From Biomphalaria glabrata (Eukaryota; Mollusca; Gastropoda; Planorbidae), in assembly GCF_947242115.1 (NCBI RefSeq), contig NC_074721.1, positions 2,948,001 through 3,012,000 on the forward strand: DNA of 64,000 bases, read 5' to 3'. Below are positions 1-9,989 of the stretch, piece by piece. A program made the translations under genes and the position numbers. The first letter of the stretch is position 1, and each line of letters starts with the position of its first letter. Under the pieces are notes generated by a model. It did no database searches, was not told the DNA's origin, and worked only from the letters and a program-made list of their open reading frames with translations.

Positions 1-1930
1 ATCTCACGTTGAATTGGTCTGACCCTGTATTGTACTAAAAGTTTTATTTAGTTTGTTTCATCTCACGTTGAATTGGTCTGACTCTGTATTGTGCTAAAAG
101 TTCTATTTAGTTTATTTCTTCTCACGTTGAATTGGTCTGACTCTGTATTGTACTAAAAGTTCTATTTAGTTTGTTTCATCTCACGTTGAATTGGTCTGAC
201 TCTGTATTGTACTAAAAGTTCTATTTAGTTTGTTTCATCTCACGTTGAATTGGTCTGACTCTGTATTGTACTAAAAGTTCTATTTAGTTTGTTTCATCTC
301 ACGTTGAATTGGTCTGACTCTGTATTGTACTAAAAGTTCTAGTTTATTTCTTCTCACGTTGAATTGGTCTGACTCTGTATTGTACTAAAAGTTCTATTTA
401 GTTTGTTTCATCTCACGTTGAATTGGTCTGACTCTGTATTGTACTAAAAGTTCTATTTAGTTTGTTTCATCTCACGTTGAATTGGTCTGACTCTGTATTG
501 TACTAGAAGTTCTATTTAGTTTATTTCTTCTCACGTTGAATTGGTCTGACTTTGTATTGTACTAAAAGTTCTATTTAGTTTGTTTCATCTCACGTTGAAT
601 TGGTCTGACTCTGTATTGTACTAAAAGTTCTATTTAGTTTGTTTCATCTCACGTTGAATTGGTCTGACTCTGTATTGTACTAAAAGTTCTATTTAGTTTG
701 TTTCATCTCACGTTGAATTGGTCTGACTCTGTATTGTACTAAAAGTTCTATTTAGTTTGTTTCATCTCACGTTGAATTGGTCTGACTCTGTATTGTACTA
801 AAAGTTCTATTTAGTTTGTTTCATCTCACGTTGAATTGGTCTGACTCTGTATTGTACTAAAAGTTCTATTTAGTTTGTTTCATCTCACGTTGAATTGGTC
901 TGACTCTGTATTGTACTAAAAGTTCTATTTAGTTTGTTTCATCTCACGTTGAATTGGTCTGACTCTGTATTGTACTAAAAGTTCTAGTTTATTTCTTCTC
1001 ACGTTGAATTGGTCTGACTCTGTATTGTACTAAAAGTTCTATTTAGTTTGTTTCATCTCACGTTGAATTGGTCTGACTCTGTATTGTACTAAAAGTTCTA
1101 GTTAGTTTGTTTCATCTCACGTTGAATTGGTCTGACTCTGTATTGTACTAAAAGTTCTATTTAGTTTGTTTCATCTCACGTTGAATTGGTCTGACTCTGT
1201 ATTGTACTAAAAGTTCTATTTAGTTTGTTTCATCTCACGTTGAATTGGTCTGACTCTGTATTGTACTAAAAGTTCTATTTAGTTTGTTTCATCTCACGTT
1301 GAATTGGTCTGACTCTGTATTGTACTAAAAGTTCTATTTAGTTTGTTTCATCTCACGTTGAATTGGTCTGACTCTGTATTGTACTAAAAGTTCTAGTTTA
1401 TTTCTTCTCACGTTGAATTGGTCTGACTCTGTATTGTACTAAAAGTTCTATTTAGTTTGTTTCATCTCACGTTGAATTGGTCTGACTCTGTATTGTACTA
1501 AAAGTTCTATTTAGTTTGTTTCATCTCACGTTGAATTGGTCTGACTCTGTATTGTACTAGAAGTTCTATTTAGTTTATTTCTTCTCACGTTGAATTGGTC
1601 TGACTCTGTATTGTACTAAAAGTTCTATTTAGTTTGTTTCATCTCACGTTGAATTGGTCTGACTCTGTATTGTACTAAAAGTTCTATTTAGTTTGTTTCA
1701 TCTCACGTTGAATTGGTCTGACTCTGTATTGTACTAAAAGTTCTATTTAGTTTGTTTCATCTCACGTTGAATTGGTCTGACTCTGTATTGTACTAAAAGT
1801 TCTATTTAGTTTGTTTCATCTCACGTTGAATTGGTCTGACTCTGTATTGTACTAAAAGTTCTATTTAGTTTGTTTCATCTCACGTTGAATTGGTCTGACT
1901 CTGTATTGTACTAAAAGTTCTATTTAGTTT
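1..1930. repeat. 59-bp minisatellite, about 33 copies
   Basis: A head-to-tail array of a 59-bp unit fills the left edge and probably continues outside the window. Each unit carries CTCACGTTGAATTGGTCTGA and a TGTACTAAAAGTTCT core. Most units are identical. Two variant classes occur: units ending TTATTTCTT instead of TTGTTTCAT, and 55-bp units that also lack ATTT (near 340, 985 and 1393). The last unit runs directly into single-copy flank that extends the same sequence, so the array looks like a local expansion of part of a dispersed repeat (sister copies near 24120 and 52500). Confidence 0.97.
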
Positions 1931-2060
1931 TGTTTACAAAGAAGTTATTCAAGTTATTGAAAGTTATTGTAAGTTGTATAATTAAACATCTAATTCGACT
2001 ACAGCGGTTTAGATGTCCACGAACGGCACGGTCAACGATCGTCAGCACCACTTATGGGTT
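1931..2060 (+). repeat. Dispersed repeat that seeded the 59-bp array
   Basis: The sequence after the last array unit (ACAAAGAAGTTATTCAAG, then an AT-rich stretch, then CTACAGCGGTTTAG and GTCAACGATCGTC) is found again, diverged, at 24115-24240 plus 24557-24590 and at 52490-52640. This is therefore a moderately repeated element of at least 150 bp. I see no coding capacity and cannot assign a superfamily. From about 2060 to 2240 I recognise nothing. Confidence 0.7.
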
Positions 2061-2240
2061 CTGGAATTTCGTTGAAAATTCCAGTCTTCCTTTATTCTGG
2101 CGTCTTCTAAGTAGATAAAATTGGTCATTTAATTTGAACGATTTTGTTTTTAAACATTTTTGATAAAGCTCTTTTGAATACTCACATATGGATTTAAAAA
2201 ACTACAATGTAACTACACCACCGTAGTGGTTCCTTATAAA

Positions 2241-2413
2241 GACACTATAAACAAAATCAGGATAGGCACCAGGAAGCTTCTCAAGGTTCGATACCCAGAC
2301 GAGATCAATATTGAGGAACTGTTTCAAAGAAAAAGCAGCAGCCCATTGAAGTAGATAGCATTCTGAGATGCTGGTGATGGATTTGCCAAACCCTTCGCAA
2401 TCCTTGTTTCAAC
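2241..2413 (+). mobile_element. LINE reverse transcriptase C-terminal remnant, left piece
   Basis: Translation in the + direction gives a degenerate version of the post-RT region of snail LINEs: a PDEINIEELFQRKSSSP-like stretch, then an eroded match to the RKWRWIGHTLRK motif, which is well preserved in the LINE at 60480-60720. The sequence resumes without a break at 5203 beyond a hAT transposon, with the target duplication at the junction. It is an old 5'-truncated copy and non-functional. Confidence 0.7.
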
Positions 2414-2645
2414 ATTTCAAGCAGGGGCGTAACTAGGGATTTGGGGGCCCGGGGGGATTGACCTCTTTGGGGGCCCCTTGCATTTTGACATTCGACATAT
2501 GTCATGAGATAATGTACGCAAAAATATATAAGCCCCAAATCAAATTGGTTCCGTATATCAGTAAACTTAACAAAAAGTAATCATCAAGACTCTTTTAATG
2601 AATAATACCTTTGTTTATTAGTTAAATAATGCACACGTGACAAAT

Positions 2646-2888
2646 CTAAATTGATATCGCTTCACGTCGTGCATTCTGTGCAGCAAAGACATCTATAACA
2701 TCAACTACATCGATACTTTCTAGTATTTGTGACTTCACTGACATTAAGGCCATGATAAGCCTTTCTTGCGTCATTGTGCTCCTGAGATAGTTTTTGATGA
2801 ACTTGAGCTTTGAGAATGATCTCTCACATGACGTAATGGAAGTGGCCTGAGTTAGCAGTATTCCGAGGAGGTTGCAAAGTTTGAGCAC
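2646..2888 (-). pseudogene. hAT transposase, C-terminal dimerisation domain
   Basis: An 80-residue open stretch contains SCERSFSKLKFIKNYLRSTM followed by TQERL, the conserved core of the hAT C-terminal dimerisation domain (the block that ends TTF/ZMYM-type hAT transposases). Only this end is intact. Upstream on the - strand, 2889-about 3480, short pieces such as KDRFQRLERKWIPLGFF are recognisable, but stops and frame shifts interrupt them. The normal product is several hundred residues, so no functional transposase is made here. Confidence 0.85.
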
Positions 2889-3496
2889 ACGTAATTCCCA
2901 TATGAAGCCTGTTTCCTCAATATGTCTATTGGTGATTGTATTACTGGTTTGTTGATGACAAGTGCTCGTGCATCAATGACATTATTGAAAAAGCGATTTG
3001 CCATTTATTTCATCATACAAACAGGAAAAAAAGCACAGTTTGTCACAAGCGTGTCTTCTAACAGGTGTCTTGGTTCAAGAAGAAACCCAAAGGTATCCAT
3101 TTTCTTTCCAGCCTTTGGAATCTGTCCTTCATTTCCATATGAAATCTGTCCAGCACTTCTGTCACAACACGTTTGAATTGCAGTTGTATTGACAGTCCTA
3201 CATTAGAACTCAACTTCCCATCAAGTCTTTTCTTTCATATGGTTGTTTTGATTACAGGGAATCCATAGTATTCACTACCTTCTTTTGCTTTTTCGATGGG
3301 TTGGGTTTTTGTCAGTTTCTTATCATTTTGCAGAAAGCATGAAAGGGTGCTAATTTCTTCAGCAGCTTCCTGTATATGCAGTCCAGACTTTTGTAGTTTC
3401 TTCCGAACTATATTAATTGGGCACAGGAGCTTTGACCAGAATTCCAGATAGGCAATAAATTCTTAATTTTCCACTGCATGAAGAAGATTCTGTGCT

Positions 3497-4800
3497 AATA
3501 TTATATGGCATTACGTCATTGTTGGTTGTTTATGTTTTGTGCGAAAGCAAAAGGATTCAGGGTATACAAAAGTGGGAAAGATCCATATCTCGTTATGCTC
3601 GAGTATAGAAATACTCCGATAAGTGGACTGCCGTATTCACCATCAGAACTGCTGACGAGTAGAAGACTCAGGGAATCATTCCAACTGATCACAAACTATT
3701 GAAACCATTGGTAGCTGAAAATGCAGAGACATTACTCAACGAACGACAGATGAAAAGCTAAGTGAAATACGATGCAAAAGGCTACCTAAAGATTATTCTG
3801 TCGGAGAGTTCGTCTAGGTCAAACATGGCAGAAAGCAGTTGTCATAAAAAAACATTCAGCACCCAGATCTTACATCATAAAGACAAACGAAGGAAAAACA
3901 TACAGAAGAAATCAACGCTTTTTAAATGAGTTTCGATGAAGACATCTCTGGGTACTATGATACCGATGGAGACAATGAACTGCAAACTGTTGGAACAAAC
4001 GAAACAGACAGTTATAGACCAACGTCTAGAGAACTTGTTCAGTCAAGACAACCAGAAGTGGACGAATTGTTAAAGTTCCTAGTAGACAGTGCCGGTCGCA
4101 GTGGGCGCCGCGCTTTCATAGGCCCCGCGCTAATTCCAAGTGTACATTATTAAATTAAACAATTATAACGTTTATAAAATAACAGGGTTTTCGCGACCTC
4201 CTGATTTTTCAGGGCCTCCAGGAAATCTCATGAAAAGGCAAAATATACGATAAAGTCCTGAACATTTTTTGAATTTATTCAAATCTCCTGAAGAATAGAC
4301 GAAATTGACGTTTTGGGGTGCCAATAAATAATAAGTGGCATTGCGAGCTATCATTTGATAAAAATTTATTGCAAAGACGAAAGTAGGCCTATTTTCTAAT
4401 TCCAAAAAAAAATAATTTTGACATTATGCTTATCCCTACCCAGAGTAGGCCCCTCGCGATCCGTTTTGCATAGGGCCCCGCAAATGCTAGGGCCGGCCCT
4501 GCTAGTAGATATCACTATTAAGAACTTTAAAAGGAAGGGTGTGATAATAACTTCAATAGGAAGGATGTATTAATATTATATGATATTACGTCATTATTTT
4601 TTGTTTATGTTTTGTGCGAAAGCAAAAGGACTAGATCATTAGATGTAAATAAAAAGAGAGAGTTTCCATTGGATTGAGGAAAGATGAATAGAGGGGTAAT
4701 AACTCGAGTGTGAAGTTTAATACTGAAATTATAGACGCCAAACCCGAAAAATGGACAATTTTAGCATTGTTAAGAATAACTTTTAGTTATACTCGATTCT
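3497..4800 (+). mobile_element. LTR retrotransposon fossil (Ty3/gypsy-like), internally deleted
   Basis: A short pol remnant resembling the end of a Ty3/gypsy integrase (motif LEYRNTPISGLPYSP) lies near 3560-3700. Two copies of an LTR-like stretch containing TTTTGTGCGAAAGCAAAAGG occur at about 3500-3556 and 4571-4630. The right copy is preceded by a purine-rich tract (AAAAGGAAGGG) directly before TGTGATAAT at about 4540, as expected for a polypurine tract abutting the 3' LTR. The element is clearly broken: most of the interior is missing and there are several further breaks. It sits inside the hAT transposon and is itself split by a hAT MITE (4087-4501). It is younger than the hAT copy and older than the MITE. 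The exact outer ends are uncertain. Confidence 0.7.
4087..4501. mobile_element. hAT MITE (CAGGGCCGG family) inside the LTR fossil
   Basis: The element is 415 bp with ends CAGTGCCGGTCGCAGTGG and, inverted, CAGGGCCGGCCCTAGCA. The subterminal TAGGCCCCGC is mirrored on both sides. It is flanked by a perfect 8-bp target duplication CTAGTAGA (4079-4086 and 4502-4509). There is no coding capacity, so it depended on a hAT transposase supplied in trans. Confidence 0.9.
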
Positions 4801-5202
4801 GTAAATTTTGCTTCAAGGTTAATTAGTGTAGCCATATAATACTCGCCATTTAGATCTATTATTACTAAAGGTAACAAGATACCTGGAATTCGCTGTATAT
4901 CATGCAGTTTTATTCGTGGCAACAAAGTTTAAAATGAATAACACATTCCATTTTTAAAAACTGATCTCTGCGGCAAAAATATTTTTAAAATATCTAGGTT
5001 TAGTCTTTGTGATAAATTTAATCCATAAATGTTGATTAAAAAAAGACACCCGTTGACACTATTTGTCAATCAAATATATTAATTTATGTATTTACAAATA
5101 AATTTCGGACACCCATTTGGGGGCCCCCCCTAGGTGGGGGCCCGGGGGGATTTTAAAATTCTCCCCCCCACCCCCCCCCTTAGTTACGCCACTGATTTCA
5201 AG

Positions 5203-5395
5203 GCATGCCCTCACCTGGAACCCCCAAGCAAAGAGGAAAAGGGGGCGGCCCAGGAATGCATAGCGCCAGCTACGGAAGCAGATGCCAAGAAGGTGGGCAA
5301 GACGTGGGGACAGTTGGAGAGACGCACACAACCGAGACGCCTGGAGGAACCTGGTCCCCAGACGGGACCAAGGCAAAGATGAGATACACCACACA
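5203..5395 (+). mobile_element. LINE C-terminal remnant, right piece
   Basis: This continues the LINE interrupted at 2413. The translation moves through HALTWNPQAKRKRGRPRNAWR-like residues to KKVGKTWGQLERRTQ and a terminal RDAWRNLV-like block, the typical stop-proximal end of this LINE type. Frames are broken in several places. G+C is much higher than in the surroundings. Confidence 0.8.
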
Positions 5396-5545
5396 AAAAC
5401 ACCATGGGGGAAAACCACACAAAAACGCAACACAGAAACACCATACAGTAATACCACACAGAAACCACACAAAAAACACCACATTGAAACCCCATACAGA
5501 AACACAACTTAAAAACACCAGGCCAATTCAAAACACGCTAGATAT
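5390..5545. repeat. Degenerate CACA/ACACC low-complexity tract
   Basis: Irregular repeats of a roughly 15-18 bp unit such as CACACAAAAACACCAT directly follow the LINE end and probably represent expansion of its 3' tail. The overlapping open frames on both strands are by-products of the low complexity. From 5545 to 5640 I see nothing. Confidence 0.7.
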
Positions 5546-5639
5546 AATGTCAAACATGTCATTGCAGACGACACTTTACAAAGTCATATAATAGAAGGCA
5601 AAAAAGAACAACAAGGGAGACAACACACCGTTTGATAAT

Positions 5640-6150
5640 TTCCCCATTAGTCAGGTTATCCATGAACCAAGCGCGCTATTTATTAACGGTTCAGTGAGTT
5701 TTCGACGTTCAGACACGCCTGTGTTTCTTCTATGACTGTCACGTCTGCGCAAACAATGGAAATATGCAGGTCGCCACCAGCTTGTTGCTTTTGCTCTGGG
5801 TTGACATGGATTTCTTCTTCTTCTTCATCGTTCTCATTGTTATGTTGGAGTGTTCATATGACTAGACCAATACATGAGATGAACTGCGCAGTGGTTTCCA
5901 AATCAGGGAGCTCTCCATATAGTTTTCTTTCTATTGGGGTGATTTGGGGCCAATGTCTTATACGGGCCTCTTGGTAAAGAGAGCAGTTTTGGAGGACATG
6001 GTCGGCATTCTCTGGTGATACTCCACATGGGCAGATTCACTGGTTCCAATTTTGAGCTTCCGGTGTTGTCGCATTCTGTTGTGTCCAGTCCTGAGTCGAA
6101 AGATTAGACGTTGGTCTTGTCGGGATAGCTTATAGTAAGCGTAATCTTTC
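5640..6150 (-). mobile_element. LINE fragment, C-terminal region
   Basis: On the - strand the translation begins with VIFRLRTGHNRMRQH, the conserved motif near the end of many non-LTR retrotransposon polyproteins. A degraded cysteine-containing segment and a tail follow. Frames are broken. A second fragment of a related type lies at 20310-20600. Confidence 0.7.
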
Positions 6151-6249
6151 TTGTGATTGATTTGGATGATGTATAAACAAATGGCAAACCAACGAGCACA
6201 ATTTTGCTACTGGAAAAACAAGATTAAAAAATTGGGCAGACTATGAATA

Positions 6250-6330
6250 CAGTAATACCTCGCGATTAATCGATCTCGGATTCACTAGGGCCTACTTCGC
6301 GATTTTTGTTTTTAGTCGGGAGGCTTAAAG
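6250..6330. mobile_element. One end of a pogo/Tigger-like element
   Basis: CAGTAATACCTCGCGATTAA resembles the terminal repeats of pogo-group Tc1/mariner elements. No matching right end was found nearby, so this is a partial copy at best. Confidence 0.35.
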
Positions 6331-6501
6331 CCGCTATATTTCGGGTGTTGAGTGAAAATCTTTAAGTAAATCTTGAATATGAATAGCGAAAATATTTCAT
6401 CAAATCAATTTAAATTTCATCAACTATTCTTCTACATTGTTTGCTATTATAACTCCTTTGTGTTTACCTTCTTCTTATCAGTTCACGTATAATTATATAC
6501 A

Positions 6502-6655
6502 GGGCCGGCCTTACGATTTGAGGGGACCCGATTTAATAGATGCTAGAGAGGCACACCACACACATATACACATTATGAAGATAGTTGTGTGACATCAAAC
6601 GCGACAAATTATGAACCATGATCAGACGAAGGCGAAATATTTTGTTTCTTTTTCT

Positions 6656-6693
<38 letters not shown>

Positions 6694-6700
6694 GAACATC
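6502..6700. repeat. hAT-type end and (CT)n microsatellite
   Basis: CAGGGCCGGCCTTACGATTT at about 6503 is the left end of a CAGGGCCGG-family hAT MITE; no partner end is evident. A pure CT repeat of about 30 bp lies near 6658-6690. Confidence 0.5.
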
Positions 6701-6739
6701 AAACTGTTTCAACTAAGGCACTAGACATTAAACATCTGC

Positions 6740-6975
6740 ACATAGTGTTTGAACACTTGCCTATATATTTTTCTTACAATCTTCATCATAGAGGAAGGTT
6801 TACTGTAAATAATCCTCTTTTTACAAAAGCTTCTGTAAACTCATTTTTTCTGTCTTTCTGTCTGTCTGGTGCTTTTTGTACACATAATTCCTCCCACATC
6901 GTATTCTCGGATCAAGTTGAAGCTTTGCACAATTATTCATTGTACCCCCCAAAAAATATGAATCATTAAAAAAAA
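6740..6975 (+). repeat. Dispersed repeat (TCTGTCTGTCTGG... family)
   Basis: This stretch contains CTGTCTGTCTGG, then GATCAAGTTGAAGCTTTGCA, then an AATCATTAAAAAA tail. Sister copies are at 29770-29900 (same strand) and 34555-34765 (opposite strand, where the TCTG part has grown into a GACA/GACG microsatellite). The family is probably the source of the tetranucleotide arrays in this window. Confidence 0.65.
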
Positions 6976-6999
6976 AATGACCAATTAATTCATTGATTA

Positions 7000-7290
7000 T
7001 CTTATCTTATATAATACAGACGTTACTTCAAAAAAGATGATTACGTCCTACGCGTCATGCATTCTGTCATGCATACTAACCAATGACGTAAACTCCGCCA
7101 AGTCACAGGTTTTCCTGGCTAGCTCATTCCATGCTCTAATAGCACTAGGGAAGAAGGAGCACTTGTACACATTTGTCCTAGCATATGGGATGAGGAATGT
7201 GCCTTTATTTTTGTGTCTTTCTGAGTATTTTTATTAACTTTTGTTTTTGTATTTGAAGATTAGTGGTAATTAATTAATTTAGTTTGATAT
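7000..7290 (-). mobile_element. LINE 3' end with (GATAA)n tail
   Basis: This is one of about eleven 5'-truncated copies of a CR1/L2/Jockey-like LINE. Read on the - strand it encodes an eroded stop-proximal block (TNVYKCSFFP.AIRAWN-like), then the 3' UTR, and ends in a short (GATAA)n tail at 7003. Target sites are hard to define because the tail is a microsatellite. Confidence 0.8.
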
Positions 7291-7359
7291 TGATCACGGA
7301 AATAAATCTTCCAGAATAGATTTATGTAGCTATAAATGTTCTTTCACTTCCCCTTAGAT

Positions 7360-7547
7360 CAGCGGTTCTCAACCTTTTATGCTGGGCGACCCCTTTTTAC
7401 AATCCCACACTCTGCCGCGACCCACAGCCACACAGCAATAGAAGAACAGACAATAACAATGCATATTTTCGATGGTCTTAGGCGACCCCTGGCAAATCGT
7501 CAATCGACCCCTAAATGGGGTCGCGACCCACAGGTTGAAAACCCCTG
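7360..7547. mobile_element. SPIN/Charlie-like hAT MITE, copy 1
   Basis: The element is 188 bp. It starts CAGCGGTTCTCAACCT and ends, inverted, CAGGGGTTTTCAACCTGTGG, followed internally by GTCGCGACCCC. A perfect 8-bp target duplication CCTTAGAT flanks it (7352-7359 and 7548-7555). It also contains GGTCGCCTAAGACCATCG on the - strand. From memory these ends and this internal block match the SPIN/Charlie hAT group. It is non-coding. A sister copy is at 12721. Confidence 0.9.
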
Positions 7548-7559
7548 CCTTAGATTTTA

Positions 7560-8430
7560 AAAAAAGTATTTTGTTTTAAACATGTGTTTGCATGTAATAT
7601 AGGCCTATATAAAGTCATATTTGAAAAAAAGACGAATCGAATTATTCATTGCATCCTTATAAGCCTGACGTTACCTTGGTAACGAGCAACAAACCCTGAG
7701 TGAAGGAGAACCCCTGAAGTGAATCAATAAAGATATTACGCCAATCAATAGCCTCCCCAGATCAAGCTGCCCCTGAATGCATTACACATAAACACGGAAC
7801 AGGAAGAGAAAGGGGAAGGGGTGGGAAGACCAGAATCCAGTGTGCTGTGAATGTGTTGGAGGAAAACTACACTGACTACCTCAACCTGTTAAACGAGCGA
7901 GTCAATGAATCCCCCCAGTGTGTAGTAATGTGATGTGATGTGTTCTCTGTGTGCTAAGACACGCCACGAATTCAATGACAACAGTGTGGTGATTTTTTTC
8001 TCCTTGCTGAGCCTATTTTATGCGTTGTTGTTATCAGTGTAATAATTGTAGGATTTTATATATAGAATCATAAAATATATATGTATCTAAATCTTATAAT
8101 AAATCTACTAGTTTACGGTTATAATTGATAAACAGTGTTAGTTCTTTCACTGCAAGAGTTCTCTATTGATTACACACATGTGGTAGGTAAAACATTGCAT
8201 TGTTACGTTGAAGCTTTTATATAAAAGTTGTTCCATAGTCTATATCTATATCTATCTATCCATCTATACTTATACTTATTTATGAGGCTAATCAATGAGT
8301 CAAATTATTAAATAGATTTTCTGCTTGTATTATTAGATGATGTAGCTAAGCAGACCTAATTGTCACCGAATAATTACTTGTAATTTATGCATGTAGACTT
8401 TCTCGGTCCTTCAGTCTTTTCCTTTTATGG
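7560..8430. other. No recognisable feature
   Basis: AT-rich sequence with a short C/G-richer patch at 7660-7960. One frame of that patch gives an open stretch (about residues KTRIQCAVNVLEENYTDYLN), but I recognise no family, see no convincing splice sites and cannot call a gene. A short TATC/TACT-rich patch lies near 8240-8280. Confidence 0.5.
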
Positions 8431-8812
8431 CCAGTGCCTTTATCTCTCTGCCATTGTCTGTTCTCTCCCTGTCTCTCCCTCTCTCTCTCTCTCTCTTCCT
8501 TTCCTCTCTACCCTTGCCTCTGTTTCTCCTTAGGTCTTTCTCTTCTCTGTCTCTGCCTCTCTCTTTTTTTCATCTCTTCCTCTGTATCTGACTCTGTTTC
8601 TTCTCCTGTCTCTGTCTCCTCTCTCATTTCCACTCTTCCTCTGTATCTGCCTCTCTCTTTTTCATCTCTTTCTCTGCCCCTCTCTTTTCCCCCCTCTCTT
8701 CCTCGGTATCTGCCTCTCTCTTTTTCATCTCTTCCTCTTTCTCTGCCCCTCTCTTTTCCCCTCTTCCTCTGTTTCCTTTCTCTCTCTCTCTTTCCCTCTC
8801 CTTCTCAATCAT
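8430..8812. repeat. CT-rich homopyrimidine tract
   Basis: About 380 bp of imperfect CT/CTC/TCTT repeats on the + strand. Roughly 75-bp blocks containing CCTCTGTATCTGCCTCTCTC recur, so there is some higher-order tandem structure. Open frames here (serine/leucine-rich on +, arginine/glutamate-rich on -) are compositional artefacts. Confidence 0.9.
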
Positions 8813-8984
8813 GAATTGAATTCAGTCTCCACTAGAACGCTGTAAAGGTTAGGCTTGAATCTCGTATGCACATTTTAGTAATGATACGAATTTTTAGTAG
8901 ACTTCATTTGATGCAGTGGAGCTTCCACGATCAGCCGTTGGTGTTTTAAAAAATAAATATAAATTTCTTTACAATTATATATAT

Positions 8985-9142
8985 GAACTAAACTTACACA
9001 AAATGAAATAATAAAATTCCTTGGCAGACTTAGGAAATTATGGAAAAAAAAAACAACAACAATCAACTTAGGGCCCTATACTCTTCAAAGCATTTTTACA
9101 TAGTCAAGGAATTGATTTCATTTTTGTGTAAGTTTATTTCGT
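8985..9142. repeat. Inverted repeat, MITE-like
   Basis: The stretch at about 8987-9029 (AACTAAACTTACACAAAATG and onward) pairs with 9105-9140 (CATTTTTGTGTAAGTTTATT) over about 35 bp with few mismatches. A loop of about 75 bp separates them. No clear target duplication is visible. Confidence 0.5.
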
Positions 9143-9473
9143 ATTTTCTGTACAACCGATTTTTAAATGTAGCTAGCTGTTTGGTGTATCCGGGGTACAG
9201 CATATATGAAGTCGGAAGTTTTGATAAGTTATTCACCGGTAGTTTAAAATATAGCCTCCACGTTTAAACGCAAACATCAAACATCTGGAACTCTTACGCG
9301 TGTTACTCAAACTCTCAAAGTAATTTTTTAAAGTAATTTAGTTCATATTAACATTGTTGACTTCTTTTCTATCTTCCTAAAGTTTTTCTTTAGGCTACTA
9401 TATATCGCCTCAACATTTCTCTAAAACGGTTTATCTTCTTTCACAATTTTACTGTATTGAAGCATTGTGTTGC

Positions 9474-9554
9474 TTAACTCTTTCTCTCCGTAATTATTTA
9501 CCACGTTCTGGTGGAATCAACGTTGGTATCGTCAGTTAGGAGAGAAAGAGTTAA
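9474..9554. mobile_element. 81-bp TTAA-flanked MITE, copy 1
   Basis: TTAA followed by CTCTTTCTCTCC at the left and its exact inverse, GGAGAGAAAGAG plus TTAA, at the right. The TTAA target and terminal inverted repeats suggest a piggyBac-type non-autonomous element. A nearly identical copy is at 41984-42064 (about three differences). This copy appears to sit inside the target duplication of the older hAT element that follows. Confidence 0.75.
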
Positions 9555-9556
9555 AC

Positions 9557-9719
9557 CAGTGATCCCCCCCCCCCCCCAAACCTTTTCCTGAACGGAACAC
9601 TTCGCACATTCTGAATATTTAAAAAAAAGAGATTAATTCAAGGTGTGGCCTACTAGTTAATTATTGCGGCTATTGTAGAACGCCTATTGAGGTCTCGGAA
9701 CACAGTTTGGGAAACACTG
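9557..9719. mobile_element. hAT MITE (CAGTGWTYCCC family)
   Basis: The ends are CAGTGATCCCC and, inverted, CAGTGTTTCCCAAACTGTG; inside each end is the mirrored GGAACAC/GTTCCG motif. If the TTAA MITE on its left is removed, the flanks read GCTTAAAC and GCTCAAAG, an 8-bp duplication with two mismatches. It is old and non-coding. Confidence 0.65.
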
Positions 9720-9834
9720 GCTCAAAGAATTCTCCTCCTCTCTTTGTCAGACCTAACCCCTCTACCTTTTTTTTTTTTTGGTTTCCATGCATATTGAAAT
9801 GAGAAAATTATGGCCTAATTTCTTTTACACATGT

Positions 9835-9985
9835 TTTGGATAATCCTTCAGAGTTTACTTCCTAGTCCAAACCTCCCGCAGGACGACGGGGGATGGGAGC
9901 GGGCAGGGTTTGAACCCGGGACCATCGATAAATCCAAACGACAGTCCAGCGCGCAAACCGCACGACCAGGCATCCATCCTTAATA
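9835..9985 (-). mobile_element. tRNA-derived SINE, family A
   Basis: On the - strand a tRNA-like head runs from GCCTGGTCGTGCGGTTTGCG to a B-box-like GGGTTCAAACCC, then a body ending GGAGGTTTGGACTAGGAAGT. Other copies are at 17050, 19040 (interrupted), 21050 and 63405. Confidence 0.8.
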
Positions 9986-9989
9986 AATG

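Larger units (their letters stand above)
2422..5194 (-). mobile_element. hAT DNA transposon with nested insertions
   Basis: The ends are CAGGGGCGTAACTAGGG at 2422 and, on the other strand, CAGTGGCGTAACTAAGG at 5194. The element is flanked by a perfect 8-bp target duplication ATTTCAAG (2414-2421 and 5195-5202), the hallmark of hAT. A transposase C-terminal remnant reads on the - strand at 2646-2888, with degraded upstream coding sequence to about 3480. The span is 2,773 bp, of which about 1.3 kb is a later LTR element with its own insertion. The subterminal G/C-rich block and the GCATTTTGACATTCGACAT motif are shared with the MITEs at 31672 and 43400, so this looks like their autonomous relative. 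The 4800-5090 part is AT-rich with no recognisable coding. Confidence 0.85.

Noticed and set aside
2305-2538. 77-codon - strand frame at the edge of the hAT element
   Set aside because: It spans the LINE/hAT junction, so it cannot be an ancestral gene.
8434-8814. 126-codon S/L-rich frame and its opposite arginine/glutamate-rich frame
   Set aside because: Artefacts of the CT-rich tract.
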